The notes beneath the pieces were generated by a model. The model did no database searches. It saw only the letters and a list, made by a program, of their open reading frames with translations, and had not been told where the DNA came from. Shown here one piece after another: positions 35,898 to 45,234 of a stretch of 64,000 nt of DNA; the first letter of the stretch is position 1, and the number at the start of each line of letters is the position of its first letter. The position numbers were made by a program, and so were the translations under genes. Source of the DNA: Actinobacillus minor NM305 (GTDB lineage Bacteria > Pseudomonadota > Gammaproteobacteria > Enterobacterales > Pasteurellaceae); assembly GCF_000175195.1 (NCBI RefSeq), contig NZ_ACQL01000097.1, forward strand, positions 48,942 to 112,941, in the 5' to 3' direction.

Positions 35898-36797
35898 TTA
35901 CAATGTTGCGTTATTTAGATCGTTTGATGCCTGTTTTGAACGATATTCTAAAATAATATCCATTGTTCGTTGTTTTTGTCGTAACGCCGATTCAATATCA
36001 CTTTGGACAAGCAAGATATAAATCAAATCTAACACGAAAAGTTGCGCCATTTTTGTGCCTAATGAGTCGCCTTGAATTTGCCCTTGGCGATTTCCGTTAA
36101 TTAGCACGTAATCAGCAACATCAGTAATCGGCGAGCGAAGATTATGCGTTAAAGCAATGGTGGTTGCACCATTGGCTTTTGCTAGGCGTAAACCTCGATT
36201 GGTCTCCTCTGAATAACCGGAATGGCTGATGCCTATCACGACATCATCTGGTTTGAGCAACACGGCCTGCATATAGATGAAGTGGTTATTACTGATTGCA
36301 TCAACCTGAAAACCAATTCGCATGAGTTTATATTTAAAATCTTCTGCAGTTAATCCTGATGCGCCTGAGCCAAAGATAAAAATACGTTTGGCTTTTTTCA
36401 ATGCTTGAACTGCTTTTTCTAATTCATCAAAATCTAATAAGTTCAATGTTTCACTGATAACATTGTTTAGACTGGTTTGAAGCTTCGTTCCAATTTCTCG
36501 AGAGGTATCTTGCTCTAAAACATCGGTTTCAAGCAATACTCGCTTATCTTTTTCTTGGGTTGCCAACTCAATCGCTAAATCTAACTTGAAATCCGTATAG
36601 CCTTTATAGCCTAATGTACGACAAAAGCGAATGAACGTGGCTTCGCCAACATCAAGTTGGGTTGCTACTTCAGACAAAGAGCATTGATTTAACAGTTGTG
36701 GTTGAGAAAGAATCGCTGCCGCAATTTTCTTTTCGGTTTTTGTTAAACTGGTTTGTAGCGCACCTATGGTATCCAGAATTTTTCCTCGGGCAGACAT
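35898..36797 (-). CDS. RpiR-family regulator, likely SiaR-type sialic acid repressor
   Basis: 299 residues: N-terminal RpiR helix-turn-helix (LTKTEKKIAAAILSQPQLLNQCSLSEVATQLDVGEATFIRFCRTLGYKG) and a C-terminal SIS sugar-phosphate domain (KKAKRIFIFGSGASGLTAEDFKYKLMRIG; VVIGISHSGYSEETNRGLRLAKANGAT). In H. influenzae SiaR of this family controls sialic acid uptake and catabolism. The gene follows a nanQ-like gene by 16 bp, which supports that role, but the sialic acid genes themselves are outside this window. HexR/MurR-type control is the alternative. Confidence 0.75.
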   Translation of the reverse strand: MSARGKILDTIGALQTSLTKTEKKIAAAILSQPQLLNQCSLSEVATQLDVGEATFIRFCRTLGYKGYTDFKLDLAIELATQEKDKRVLLETDVLEQDTSREIGTKLQTSLNNVISETLNLLDFDELEKAVQALKKAKRIFIFGSGASGLTAEDFKYKLMRIGFQVDAISNNHFIYMQAVLLKPDDVVIGISHSGYSEETNRGLRLAKANGATTIALTHNLRSPITDVADYVLINGNRQGQIQGDSLGTKMAQLFVLDLIYILLVQSDIESALRQKQRTMDIILEYRSKQASNDLNNATL

Positions 36798-36813
36798 TGT
36801 TTGCCTCCTTTCG

Positions 36814-37290
<477 letters not shown>

Positions 37291-37437
37291 TTAATTAAAG
37301 TGGAGTTGATTTACTCCAAAACAAAATCATTTGAAGTTCTACTTCAGTATGGCTAGAGTAAATTTTTTGAGGAAAAATAACAAGAAGAAATCATAAAAAA
37401 TGAGAAGTGGATCAAATTTTATCTTTGCTTATTAACA

Positions 37438-37463
37438 AAAAAAGACACTTTCGTGCCTTTTTT
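37438..37463 (-). terminator. Terminator after ppx
   Basis: On the minus strand AAAAAAGGCAC-GAAA-GTGTCTTTTTTT, an 11-bp stem with one G-U pair and a GAAA tetraloop, followed by T. It lies 18 bp beyond the ppx stop. Confidence 0.8.
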
Positions 37464-37480
37464 GCAAAATATTCGACCAT

Positions 37481-39004
37481 TTAAACCGCTTGTAAATTAA
37501 AGCCGATGGCATTCAATACTTTCTGCTCTTCTTGTAAATCGGCATGAATGAGCGGGTTGTGCGTTAAAAAGCCCTCATCAAATTGTAACTGCCAATAATC
37601 TGGCGTAATTTCTAACGCCAGATTTTCTGGCAAATGAGTGGCTTGTCGAGAACGATTTAACAAAATCGCTAACCGGAATAAGCGTAATAAAGTCATAATA
37701 TCTCGATACTGATAGCGATTTGTGCTACGAATATCACCGCGCTTAAAGCATTTTAAATGATAGCGCATCAAGGTAGCTAATAAGTTTTGTTGCTCCGCAT
37801 CAAACCCGGCTAAAGTACTATTGGCAATCATGTAGGCAGAATGTTTATTGATATTATTATGGTTAATAACAATACCGATTTCATGCAATACGCTCGCCCA
37901 TTTGAGCATTTCACGTAGTTCGGGAATTTGACGGCGATTTTTCCATAAGTGAACTTGATCAAATAAACGCAATGCGGTTTGCTCTACTCGATGGGCTTGG
38001 GCACGATCTAAGTTAAACTGAAGTGCAAGGGATTCTGCCGTACGCTGACGGATATCATCAACCTGAAAGGCTTTTTCCAATCCATACATAACACCTTCAC
38101 GTAGTGCGCCATCAGAATATCGCATACTTTCAATTTTAAAGGTATGAAAAAGTGCCAACAAAATAGCTAGTCCCGGCATTAGCACATCTGCACGCTCTTC
38201 AAGTAAACCTTTTAATTGAATATCGTGTAAAGAATTAAATTTTAAGCAGTCATGAATAATCGCTTGTAACCGTTTTTCGTTAATAACGCCATCTCGATAA
38301 CCATTAGCAACAAGCACTTTCGATACCGTTTTAATGGTGCCGGAAGACCCCAATACATGTTGCCAACCTAACGCTCGATAATCGGCTTCTAAATCTTCAA
38401 TTTTTTCCATTGCAAGCTGATACGCTGCTTGGAACCTTTCACGTGTTAATTCCCCTTGAGGAAAAAAACGCTTAGCAAAACTGACGCACCCCATATGTCG
38501 GCTTTCTGCACGGAGCGGTTGAAACTCATCGCCAATGGTCATTTCTGTAGAACCACCGCCGATATCAACCACAAATTTCCGTCCTTTTTCGGGTTGGGTA
38601 TGGCTAACACCGGAATAAATTAAACGAGCCTCTTCTTGCCCTGAAATAATTTGAATATCATAGGGAAAAACTTTTTTAGCTTGCTCTAAAAATTCTTGGT
38701 TATTTAAAGCTCGGCGTAATGTATAAGTACCGACTACTTTCACATTTTCAGGCGCAAAACCTTGTAAACGGTCTGCAAATAACGCCAAACAATCCACGCC
38801 ACGTTGAATAGCCGCCTGATTTAAAATACGATTTTCATCTAAACCATCGGCTAAGCGTACTCTCCGCTTAAGGCGAGAAAGCACTTGAATCGATCCGTTC
38901 ACGATACGTGCTACGATCATATGAAAACTGTTTGAGCCGAGATCAATGGCTGCAAATTCTCGTTGGGAATTGGCGCCGGAATGAATATCAGAATGCATTA
39001 GCAA
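37481..39004 (-). CDS. ppx: Exopolyphosphatase (Ppx/GppA family)
   Basis: 507 residues. ASKHA phosphate motifs: FAAIDLGSNSFHMIVAR at the N terminus, FVVDIGGGSTEMTIG near residue 140 and LGSSGTIKTVSKVL; C-terminal HD-like domain with LHEIGIVINHNNINKHSAYM. Length fits Ppx and GppA alike. It hydrolyses polyphosphate or pppGpp; the exact specificity cannot be read from sequence by eye. Single gene divergent from tmaR. Confidence 0.9.
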   Translation of the reverse strand: MLMHSDIHSGANSQREFAAIDLGSNSFHMIVARIVNGSIQVLSRLKRRVRLADGLDENRILNQAAIQRGVDCLALFADRLQGFAPENVKVVGTYTLRRALNNQEFLEQAKKVFPYDIQIISGQEEARLIYSGVSHTQPEKGRKFVVDIGGGSTEMTIGDEFQPLRAESRHMGCVSFAKRFFPQGELTRERFQAAYQLAMEKIEDLEADYRALGWQHVLGSSGTIKTVSKVLVANGYRDGVINEKRLQAIIHDCLKFNSLHDIQLKGLLEERADVLMPGLAILLALFHTFKIESMRYSDGALREGVMYGLEKAFQVDDIRQRTAESLALQFNLDRAQAHRVEQTALRLFDQVHLWKNRRQIPELREMLKWASVLHEIGIVINHNNINKHSAYMIANSTLAGFDAEQQNLLATLMRYHLKCFKRGDIRSTNRYQYRDIMTLLRLFRLAILLNRSRQATHLPENLALEITPDYWQLQFDEGFLTHNPLIHADLQEEQKVLNAIGFNLQAV

Positions 39005-39215
39005 ATACCCTGCTTTATGGAGTGACGTAGATTTAAATGATTTGAGTGTATCATTTTTTCTTAATAATCGCTTTGTTTTCCTCGGCTTTTTTCACTTTTT
39101 TTGATGTTTCTTTGTGCAAATGCATGATCTGCTGTAAAAGTTTTTGACGAATGGATTTAAAAGGTCTAGGATTTATAGCGTTTTTATTTCTATCTTTAAT
39201 TTAGAGGATCTTTCT

Positions 39216-39548
39216 ATGGCTGATGTAAAAAAACAATCTTTCCAAGATATGTTAGATTATGTGCATTTATACCGCTTAAAGAATAAATTACATCGTGAAA
39301 CGGCTGATAACGACCGTAAAATTCGCGATAACCAAAAACGCGTATTGTTACTTGATAACCTCTCACAATATATCAATGATTCTATGAGCGTGAATGAAAT
39401 TCGTGCGATCATCGCTAATATGCGTGATGACTATGAAAATCGTGTTGATGATTATATGATTCGTAACGCTGAGCTCTCTAAACAACGCCGTGAAATTCGT
39501 CAAAAAATGGCAGCTCATAAACAAGCACCAACAGAGAAAGCTGAATAA
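39216..39548 (+). CDS. tmaR: TmaR-family pole-localising protein (DUF496, YeeX)
   Basis: 110 residues from the ATG at 39216 (Shine-Dalgarno AGAGGA 8 bp upstream), the normal size; the frame is open further up but the extra 24 codons are AT-rich leader. Sequence is a long charged coiled coil: [33 protein letters not shown] and [20 protein letters not shown]. TmaR in E. coli sequesters PTS Enzyme I at the cell pole. Confidence 0.92.
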   Translation: MADVKKQSFQDMLDYVHLYRLKNKLHRETADNDRKIRDNQKRVLLLDNLSQYINDSMSVNEIRAIIANMRDDYENRVDDYMIRNAELSKQRREIRQKMAAHKQAPTEKAE

Positions 39549-39565
39549 TTTTCATAACTCCAACC

Positions 39566-39619
39566 AAGCGGTTAATTTCTGCAAATTATTTGCAATTTCT
39601 TTTAACAAATTAACCGCTT
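39566..39619 (+). terminator. Inverted uptake-signal pair after tmaR
   Basis: AAGCGGTTAATTT (39566-39578) and AAATTAACCGCTT (39607-39619) form a 13-bp stem with a 28-base loop, 18 bp after the tmaR stop. Confidence 0.65.
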
Positions 39620-39735
39620 ACTCATCTTATTTGTTTAATCCTTCATCATTTCACTTCATTTGATTAATTTATACTTGACACTTTGTAAAAAAAGCGTATT
39701 TTTAGTTCCGTTGTCGCAAGCCAATCGTTTGCGAA

Positions 39736-39916
39736 ACAGAGAGGCGCAACATTCAGGTAAGCTAATCTAAGGCAACTAGGGCCGATTGAGGATTAGACGA
39801 TGGGAGTGATTGCCGAGGTGTGAATTCACTAGACTGGAATGAACATCGGCTAGGTTAGGTTGAATCCTACTAGCTGTCATTTAAAACACATTTGTTTTAA
39901 ATGGAGTGCTCTGATT
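39736..39916 (+). ncRNA. Lysine riboswitch (L box) upstream of lysC
   Basis: Conserved L-box blocks appear in order: AGAGGCGCAACATTCAG, the paired CTAATC...GATTAG helix, GATTGCCGAGGTGTGA, ACTAGACTGGAATGAAC, CGGCTAGG...CTAGCTGTCATTT and a closing ATGGAGTGCTCT. The 10-bp stem CATTTAAAAC/GTTTTAAATG (39878-39903) is the last helix of the aptamer. I see no T-run terminator before lysC, so control may act on translation or RNA decay, as for E. coli lysC. Confidence 0.92.
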
Positions 39917-40001
39917 GAATGGTACCAACCGACTAATCTACTCAATTTCCTTTCCGAATCCACTACAACCACATTTTTTATTATCTTTTTAGGGAAATCT
40001 T

Positions 40002-41354
40002 ATGTCTAAACTTTCTGTGGCTAAATTTGGTGGTACCAGCGTTGCAAATTTTGACGCTATGACATTATGTGCAAACATTGTAACAACAGATCCAAATACA
40101 CGTGTTGTCGTATTATCTGCTTCAGCAGGTGTAACAAACTACTTAGTGGAATTAGCAAACGGCTGTGATAAAGCTCGCCGTACTGAAATTCTTGAAGCGG
40201 TTAAAGCAATCCAATACAACATTATTGACAAACTTCAAGATCAAACGCAAATCCGTACGGAAATTGATACCTTGTTAAATCATATTACTGCGTTAGCAGA
40301 ATCAGCAAGCTTAGCGACATCGGATGCACTTACTGATGAGCTTATCTCGCACGGTGAAATGATGTCCACTAAGATCTTTACTCAACTTTGCGTAGAGCGT
40401 GGTTATCCTGCCGTATGGGTTGATGTTCGTGATATTGTGGCTACGGATAGTCAATATGGAAAAGCCGCACCGAATGATGAAAAAACAAAATCACAAGCTG
40501 ACGCCATTTTAAAACCACTTCTTTCAGCTGGCAAAGTAGCGATTACTCAAGGATTTATTGGCCGTAACGATGAAGGAAAAACAACAACGTTAGGACGTGG
40601 TGGTTCTGACTACTCTGCAGCACTTTTAGCAGAAGTTCTTGATGCTGATGATGTTTTAATTTGGACTGATGTACCAGGGATCTACACAACAGATCCCCGT
40701 GTTGTACCAAATGCTCAACGTATTGATACCATGGCATTTAATGAAGCTGCTGAAATGGCAACCTTTGGCGCGAAAGTTTTACACCCAGCAACCTTATTAC
40801 CTGCGGTGCGTAGCAACATTCCTGTTTATGTCGGTTCAAGTAAAGCACCTGAACAAGGCGGTACTTGGGTAACACGAGATCCACAACCTCGTCCAACATT
40901 CCGTGCGATTGCTTTACGCCGTCATCAAACACTTTTAACACTATCAAGCCTTTCTATGCTTCATGCAAAAGGCTTTTTAGCTAAAGTCTTCACGATTCTT
41001 GCAAAACACAACATTTCTGTGGATGTGATTACAACATCTGAAGTCAGTATTGCAGTCACTTTAGATAAAACAGGTTCTGCTTCATCTGGTGCCGATATGT
41101 TATCACAAGCATTGCTTGATGAATTAAATGAACATTGTCATGTACAAGTTGAGAATGATTTAGCACTTGTCGCTATCATTGGTAACAATTTGCACACACA
41201 AGCCGGTGTAGCAAAACAATTATTCCATCACTTAGAAGGCTTTAATATTCGTTTAATTAGTTATGGAGCAAGCACAAATAATGTATGTACATTAGTGAAA
41301 AACCAAGAAGCTGATGATATTGTTCGTGCTTTACATGCAGGGTTGTTTGAATAA
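40002..41354 (+). CDS. lysC: Lysine-sensitive aspartate kinase III
   Basis: 450 residues. Aspartokinase motifs: SVAKFGGTSVANFDAM at the start, GFIGRNDEGKTTTLGRGGSDYSAALLAE and TDVPGIYTTDPRVVP, followed by ACT regulatory domains (LAKVFTILAKHNISVDVITTSEVSIAVTL). Length and monofunctional form fit LysC, not ThrA or MetL. First step of the aspartate pathway, controlled here by a lysine riboswitch and probably by feedback. Confidence 0.96.
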   Translation: MSKLSVAKFGGTSVANFDAMTLCANIVTTDPNTRVVVLSASAGVTNYLVELANGCDKARRTEILEAVKAIQYNIIDKLQDQTQIRTEIDTLLNHITALAESASLATSDALTDELISHGEMMSTKIFTQLCVERGYPAVWVDVRDIVATDSQYGKAAPNDEKTKSQADAILKPLLSAGKVAITQGFIGRNDEGKTTTLGRGGSDYSAALLAEVLDADDVLIWTDVPGIYTTDPRVVPNAQRIDTMAFNEAAEMATFGAKVLHPATLLPAVRSNIPVYVGSSKAPEQGGTWVTRDPQPRPTFRAIALRRHQTLLTLSSLSMLHAKGFLAKVFTILAKHNISVDVITTSEVSIAVTLDKTGSASSGADMLSQALLDELNEHCHVQVENDLALVAIIGNNLHTQAGVAKQLFHHLEGFNIRLISYGASTNNVCTLVKNQEADDIVRALHAGLFE

Positions 41355-41376
41355 ATAAGCTATTATCTAAAACAAA

Positions 41377-41403
41377 AGGTTGCTAAATGATTTTTAGCAA
41401 CCT
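41377..41403 (+). terminator. Hairpin after lysC
   Basis: AGGTTGCTAA (41377-41386) and TTAGCAACCT (41394-41403), 10 bp perfect. No long T run follows: asnS-derived sequence begins directly after it, as if the original flank was replaced. Confidence 0.6.
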
Positions 41404-41410
41404 GTTCTAG

Positions 41411-41590
41411 GTAGAAATGGGCTTAAACCCAGAAGATTACTGGTGGTATCGTGATTTACGCCGTTATGATACAGTGCAACACTCAGGCTTTGGTTTAGGC
41501 TTTGAGCGTTTAATCGTATATGTCACAGGTTTACAGAATATTCGTGAAGTAATCCCATTCCCACGTGCACCGCGTAATGCGAATTTCTAG
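41411..41590 (+). pseudogene. 3' remnant of asparaginyl-tRNA synthetase
   Basis: From 41411 one frame reads [20 protein letters not shown], continues through [17 protein letters not shown], and ends with [15 protein letters not shown] and a TAG at 41588-41590. This is the C terminus of class II AsnRS, including the motif 3 arginine in GFGLGFERL. About 58 codons survive and the frame is intact, but a stop lies just upstream (41408-41410) and the catalytic core is missing, so it cannot be a working synthetase. A local ATG at 41417 exists without a convincing RBS. A functional asnS must be elsewhere. Confidence 0.88.
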
Positions 41591-41675
41591 TTTGCAAATG
41601 TTTATGAAATCTAACCACTTGTAAATGGTTAAAAAAGGCGAAAATCTTATGATTTCCGCCTTTTGTTATACCAAT

Positions 41676-42247
41676 TTAATACCACTTAAATAACCATTCA
41701 CCTTCTGGTTGCTTAATTGCGGTGTAATCTCTTTTTACAGTTTCTTCACTTTGCGGTGAGATATAGTAAACAGAGAAACTAAATGCATTAGCTGTTTTTT
41801 TATTGATATTGTTAATTCTTAGTACATCTGCACAACCTGATTTATGATAATGTAGGCTATAAGACAAATCTGCGTGAATACCACCTTCAGGATCGGTATA
41901 TCGCTGCATTTGTTTTGAAGTTGCCATACATGCTACGGATGCTACCATTTTTTCAATAGTCGGTTTTGCATCATTGAATAATTTCATTGCATCTTTACTT
42001 GCTTTTGCTTTATTTGCAGCAGTTGTCACTGAAGCTTGAGTTTTACTGTCAATATAAACAGTCGAAGATGATGAACTAGAAGAAGGGCTACCAGATAGGA
42101 CAGAATTGACAGCACCTAAAGTGCTATTGACAGAAGAAAGGACATCATTGACACCTTGACAAGCGGTAAGACTTAAGCAAGCTAACGCTGAAACGCTGAA
42201 ACGCTGAAACGCTGAAACGCTGAACGAGATGATACCTTTTGTTTCAT
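41676..42247 (-). pseudogene. Small lipoprotein gene, phase-varied out of frame (OFF) by an 8-bp repeat
   Basis: The only ATG with a good Shine-Dalgarno (TAGGAG, 6 bp) is at 42247. Its frame reads MKQKVSSRSAFQRFSVSAFQR then stops, because the five TCAGCGTT repeats put it one base out of step with the downstream frame. That frame is open to 41676 and has a lipobox LSLTAC at about 42160, a Ser-rich linker and a roughly 120-residue domain ending KQPEGEWLFKWY. With four repeats (or seven) the two join, giving a lipoprotein signal of 26 residues ending at the lipid Cys. I recognise no family for the mature domain, which has four further Cys or fewer and no known motif. Confidence 0.75.
42185..42224 (-). 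repeat. Five tandem copies of an octanucleotide in a lipoprotein signal peptide
   Basis: ACGCTGAA repeated five times on the plus strand (TTCAGCGT on the coding strand). Eight is not a multiple of three, so gain or loss changes the frame. It lies between the start codon and the lipobox, typical of contingency loci of this family. Confidence 0.92.
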
Positions 42248-42451
42248 TTTTTTCTCCTATTTTTTGATGAAATTCAGTTAAAGAATACTAAGTTATTATC
42301 GAAATAACAAGTACTCATCCTGTGAAAACAAATTTTACCTCCTAACATAAACTACTCTTAAAGTTTGTTAGTTCCCTTTTATTTCCTATAAGTGTAAAAA
42401 ATAGACTCAAATTAAATAACCCTATACAGTTCATATAGGGTTTAACAACGA

Positions 42452-44539
42452 TCAATACTTCCGCTCCACCTCTTCCTTTGTAAACATCACCGGTGTTTTT
42501 ACGCCTTGTAAGATCTGATAGTAATAGTCGTAAGCTAATACGTTCTGCACATAACCTCTTGTTTCAACAAAAGGAATTGACGCAATAAACTCATCAAATG
42601 CTAATCGACCGCTTGCTCGTTTCAACCACTGCTCTACCCGACTTGCACCGGCATTATAAGCTGCAGCAATTAAGATACGGTTATTCGGATATTTTGCATT
42701 TAGCTCCGTTAAATGGGTTGTTCCTAGCATAATATTACGGAACGGCTCTAAAAGATCTCGTTCACTTTGGAAAGGAAGTAAATTATCTTTTGCTGTTTTT
42801 TGCGCCGTAGAAGGTAACATTTGCATTAGTCCTATCGCATTAGCATGAGATTTGACTTGCGGATTCCACGCACTTTCTTGACGGGCAATCGCCATTGCAA
42901 AACTTTTGGGGATAGGCTTATCAACCAAATTCATATCAAACCAATCTGAATAGGCATTGGGTAAGCGAAGAGGGATATAATCCCACGCTTTTGCTTGAAT
43001 CGTTCCTTCAACTGCCAAGTCATACCAATCTTGTTGCAGAGCCCATTCTGATAATGCTAATTTTTCCTCAAAATTAACCGCTTGCAACCACTCTATCCAT
43101 AGTACTTTCGCTTGATTCAAACGATTTAATGCTCGTAGTTCCGTTATCCTTTCAAGTTGTATTTTCCAAGCCGAGCGTTGTTCATCTGTGAGAGGCTTAG
43201 CCTGTAACATGGCGACTTGATAAGGTTGCCCCAAAGCTTGAGCCGCTAACATTGGGTAAAATCCTCTCTCTTTCGCTAATTCGGAGAGTAAGCGATGTTG
43301 ATGTTTAGGATCTTGCTTTGCCTGCCAATATCGCCATTCCACTTTATTTTTGGCTTCATTGCTTAATAGTTCTAGCCAGCTTTCTAGGGCTTCTTTTTGA
43401 TTTATTGCTAAACGTAAACGGCGTTCGGTCAGATTATCGTTTTTCAACACTTTTAGCTGTTCATCTCGCCAAAGTTGAAAAATCGGATCAACATTATCAA
43501 ACAAGCGACTAATAAAAGAAACTTTCCAGCTATCCACCTCTGTTGCACTAAGCTGCCATTTTTCCGCCCATTGTTGATAGCGTGAGAAATCAGGATTCTC
43601 TATTTGCTCTTTTAATGTTTTCACAAATTTAGGAAAGGTCGTTAGAACCAGAACTTTATTTTCAGGAGTAAGCGGTTGATTTTCCACAAAAATTTGCAAT
43701 GTAGTTGGCTGATTCAATAATGTTTTTACCGATTCTAACCAAGCAATTAACTCTGGTGATTGCGATTGAGTAATAAGATCTTCAAGTCCTTTTTTGGCAT
43801 CTTGTTGAAATAAAATAACCGCCTTTTGTTTGATTTTATCTGTAGTTTTAAATCCTTTATCTCGCCAGTATGCCTCGATCCCCTGACATTCTGAAGGCAA
43901 CGTTGCATTATTTAACCAAAATTGGTCAAATTGAGTGAGCAACGCTACCATTTCCACCGATTCTGTTGTTTCATCCTTCGCTTGTTCCAATTCCGGGTTG
44001 AGCTGTAACTGCTCTGCAAGCAATTGATATTGTGCAGAAAAAAGGCGACATTGATTTAGTATCGTTGTTGCAGAAATGGTTTTTCCATAAGCCACTAAAG
44101 CCGAGAAATCTTGTTTTTGATATAACTGCTCAAAAGGTATTTGATTTAAATTATTTCGCTTTGCGGTGTCCGGATATTTTTCAATAAATGAAGCTAATTC
44201 ATTCTCGCTAACCATCATCGCTTTTATTTTTGCCTTCATCAACGCCCAATCCGCCTCTTCAATAAGAGGATAATCCGTTAATGATTCACGTAAGCGAGTC
44301 GCTAGCGCTAAAGAAGGAGGCGTTAATTTATCTGCTTCCACTAATGCTAGCAGTTGTAAAAAATTGGTTCGTTGGCGTTCTCGTTCTTGTTTTTTATCCT
44401 GTTGGTCAGCTAACCACGCTTGCTTAAGCTGTATGCGTTCAACTTCCGTCAAAGGTTGTGTTGTAGGTGTTGCCGTTTTCTCGACCGCTAACGTCAAAGG
44501 CGAAAACATTAACATCGCCAATAATGATTTTTTCCACAT
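42452..44539 (-). CDS. slt: Soluble lytic murein transglycosylase
   Basis: 695 residues, larger than E. coli Slt70 (about 645) but the same plan. Signal peptide of about 18 residues (MWKKSLLAMLMFSPLTLA), a long alpha-superhelical U domain, then the catalytic GEWL domain near residues 550-650: AIARQESAWNPQVKSHANAIGLMQMLPSTA with the catalytic Glu, and AAYNAGASRVEQWL. It cleaves peptidoglycan in the periplasm with 1,6-anhydro products. Monocistronic. Confidence 0.95.
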   Translation of the reverse strand: MWKKSLLAMLMFSPLTLAVEKTATPTTQPLTEVERIQLKQAWLADQQDKKQERERQRTNFLQLLALVEADKLTPPSLALATRLRESLTDYPLIEEADWALMKAKIKAMMVSENELASFIEKYPDTAKRNNLNQIPFEQLYQKQDFSALVAYGKTISATTILNQCRLFSAQYQLLAEQLQLNPELEQAKDETTESVEMVALLTQFDQFWLNNATLPSECQGIEAYWRDKGFKTTDKIKQKAVILFQQDAKKGLEDLITQSQSPELIAWLESVKTLLNQPTTLQIFVENQPLTPENKVLVLTTFPKFVKTLKEQIENPDFSRYQQWAEKWQLSATEVDSWKVSFISRLFDNVDPIFQLWRDEQLKVLKNDNLTERRLRLAINQKEALESWLELLSNEAKNKVEWRYWQAKQDPKHQHRLLSELAKERGFYPMLAAQALGQPYQVAMLQAKPLTDEQRSAWKIQLERITELRALNRLNQAKVLWIEWLQAVNFEEKLALSEWALQQDWYDLAVEGTIQAKAWDYIPLRLPNAYSDWFDMNLVDKPIPKSFAMAIARQESAWNPQVKSHANAIGLMQMLPSTAQKTAKDNLLPFQSERDLLEPFRNIMLGTTHLTELNAKYPNNRILIAAAYNAGASRVEQWLKRASGRLAFDEFIASIPFVETRGYVQNVLAYDYYYQILQGVKTPVMFTKEEVERKY

Positions 44540-44580
44540 AGCATTCTCTGTTTATTTTTCGTAAAACATTAGAAGAAAAA

Positions 44581-44620
44581 GACCGCTTGAAGTTCCCCAT
44601 ATCAAGTCATTCAAGCGGTC
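44581..44620 (-). terminator. Inverted uptake-signal pair after hpt
   Basis: GACCGCTTGAA (44581-44591) and TTCAAGCGGTC (44610-44620), 11 bp, followed on the minus strand by TTTTTCTTCT. It ends hpt and separates it from slt. Confidence 0.8.
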
Positions 44621-44642
44621 ATTTTTCTCTTTTTTCTTGCAA

Positions 44643-45182
44643 CTATTCGTCAATAATGACTTTTGCAATGTAATCTAAATTGCGATAATGTTGCGCATAA
44701 TCAATGCCGTACCCCACCACAAATTCATCCGGAATTGCAAAACCGATCCAATCTACCTCAACCTCTACTTCGCGGCGTGAAGGTTTATCTAATAGGGTAC
44801 AAATGGTTACTGAACGTGGTTCACGTAATTTTAAGATATCACGCACTTTACTTAGCGTAAAACCTGTATCAATAATGTCTTCAACAATAAGTACATCTTT
44901 GCCACTGATCTCACCATCAAGATCTTTTAGAATTTTAACATCACGGCTTGATTCAGTTCCCGAGCCATAACTTGAAGCGGTTAAAAAATCCACCTCCACA
45001 GGTAAATCGAGTTGGCGAACTAAATCCGCCATAAACATAAATGAACCACGCAATAATCCTACCACAACAAGGTTTTGACTACCTGATTTCTTATAGTGGG
45101 TGTTAATTTCTGCTGCTAATTCAGCAATTCGAGTATTCACGTCTTGCGTGCTAATCAATGTTTCGAGATGATGTTTTTTCAT
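44643..45182 (-). CDS. hpt: Hypoxanthine phosphoribosyltransferase
   Basis: About 179 residues from the ATG at 45182 ([15 protein letters not shown]); a second ATG four codons earlier is possible. Purine salvage enzyme: PRPP-binding motif [17 protein letters not shown], the flexible loop region [16 protein letters not shown] and the base-contact end [19 protein letters not shown]. Converts hypoxanthine (and guanine) to IMP (GMP). Confidence 0.95.
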   Translation of the reverse strand: MKKHHLETLISTQDVNTRIAELAAEINTHYKKSGSQNLVVVGLLRGSFMFMADLVRQLDLPVEVDFLTASSYGSGTESSRDVKILKDLDGEISGKDVLIVEDIIDTGFTLSKVRDILKLREPRSVTICTLLDKPSRREVEVEVDWIGFAIPDEFVVGYGIDYAQHYRNLDYIAKVIIDE

Positions 45183-45234
45183 ACGTCTTTCCATTATTAA
45201 AAGTTGGGCTTTACTCTAACAAAAAAGCAATCGT

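Noticed and set aside
41417..41590. A small real protein of 57 residues
   Set aside because: It is the C-terminal piece of AsnRS with no catalytic core and no good RBS.
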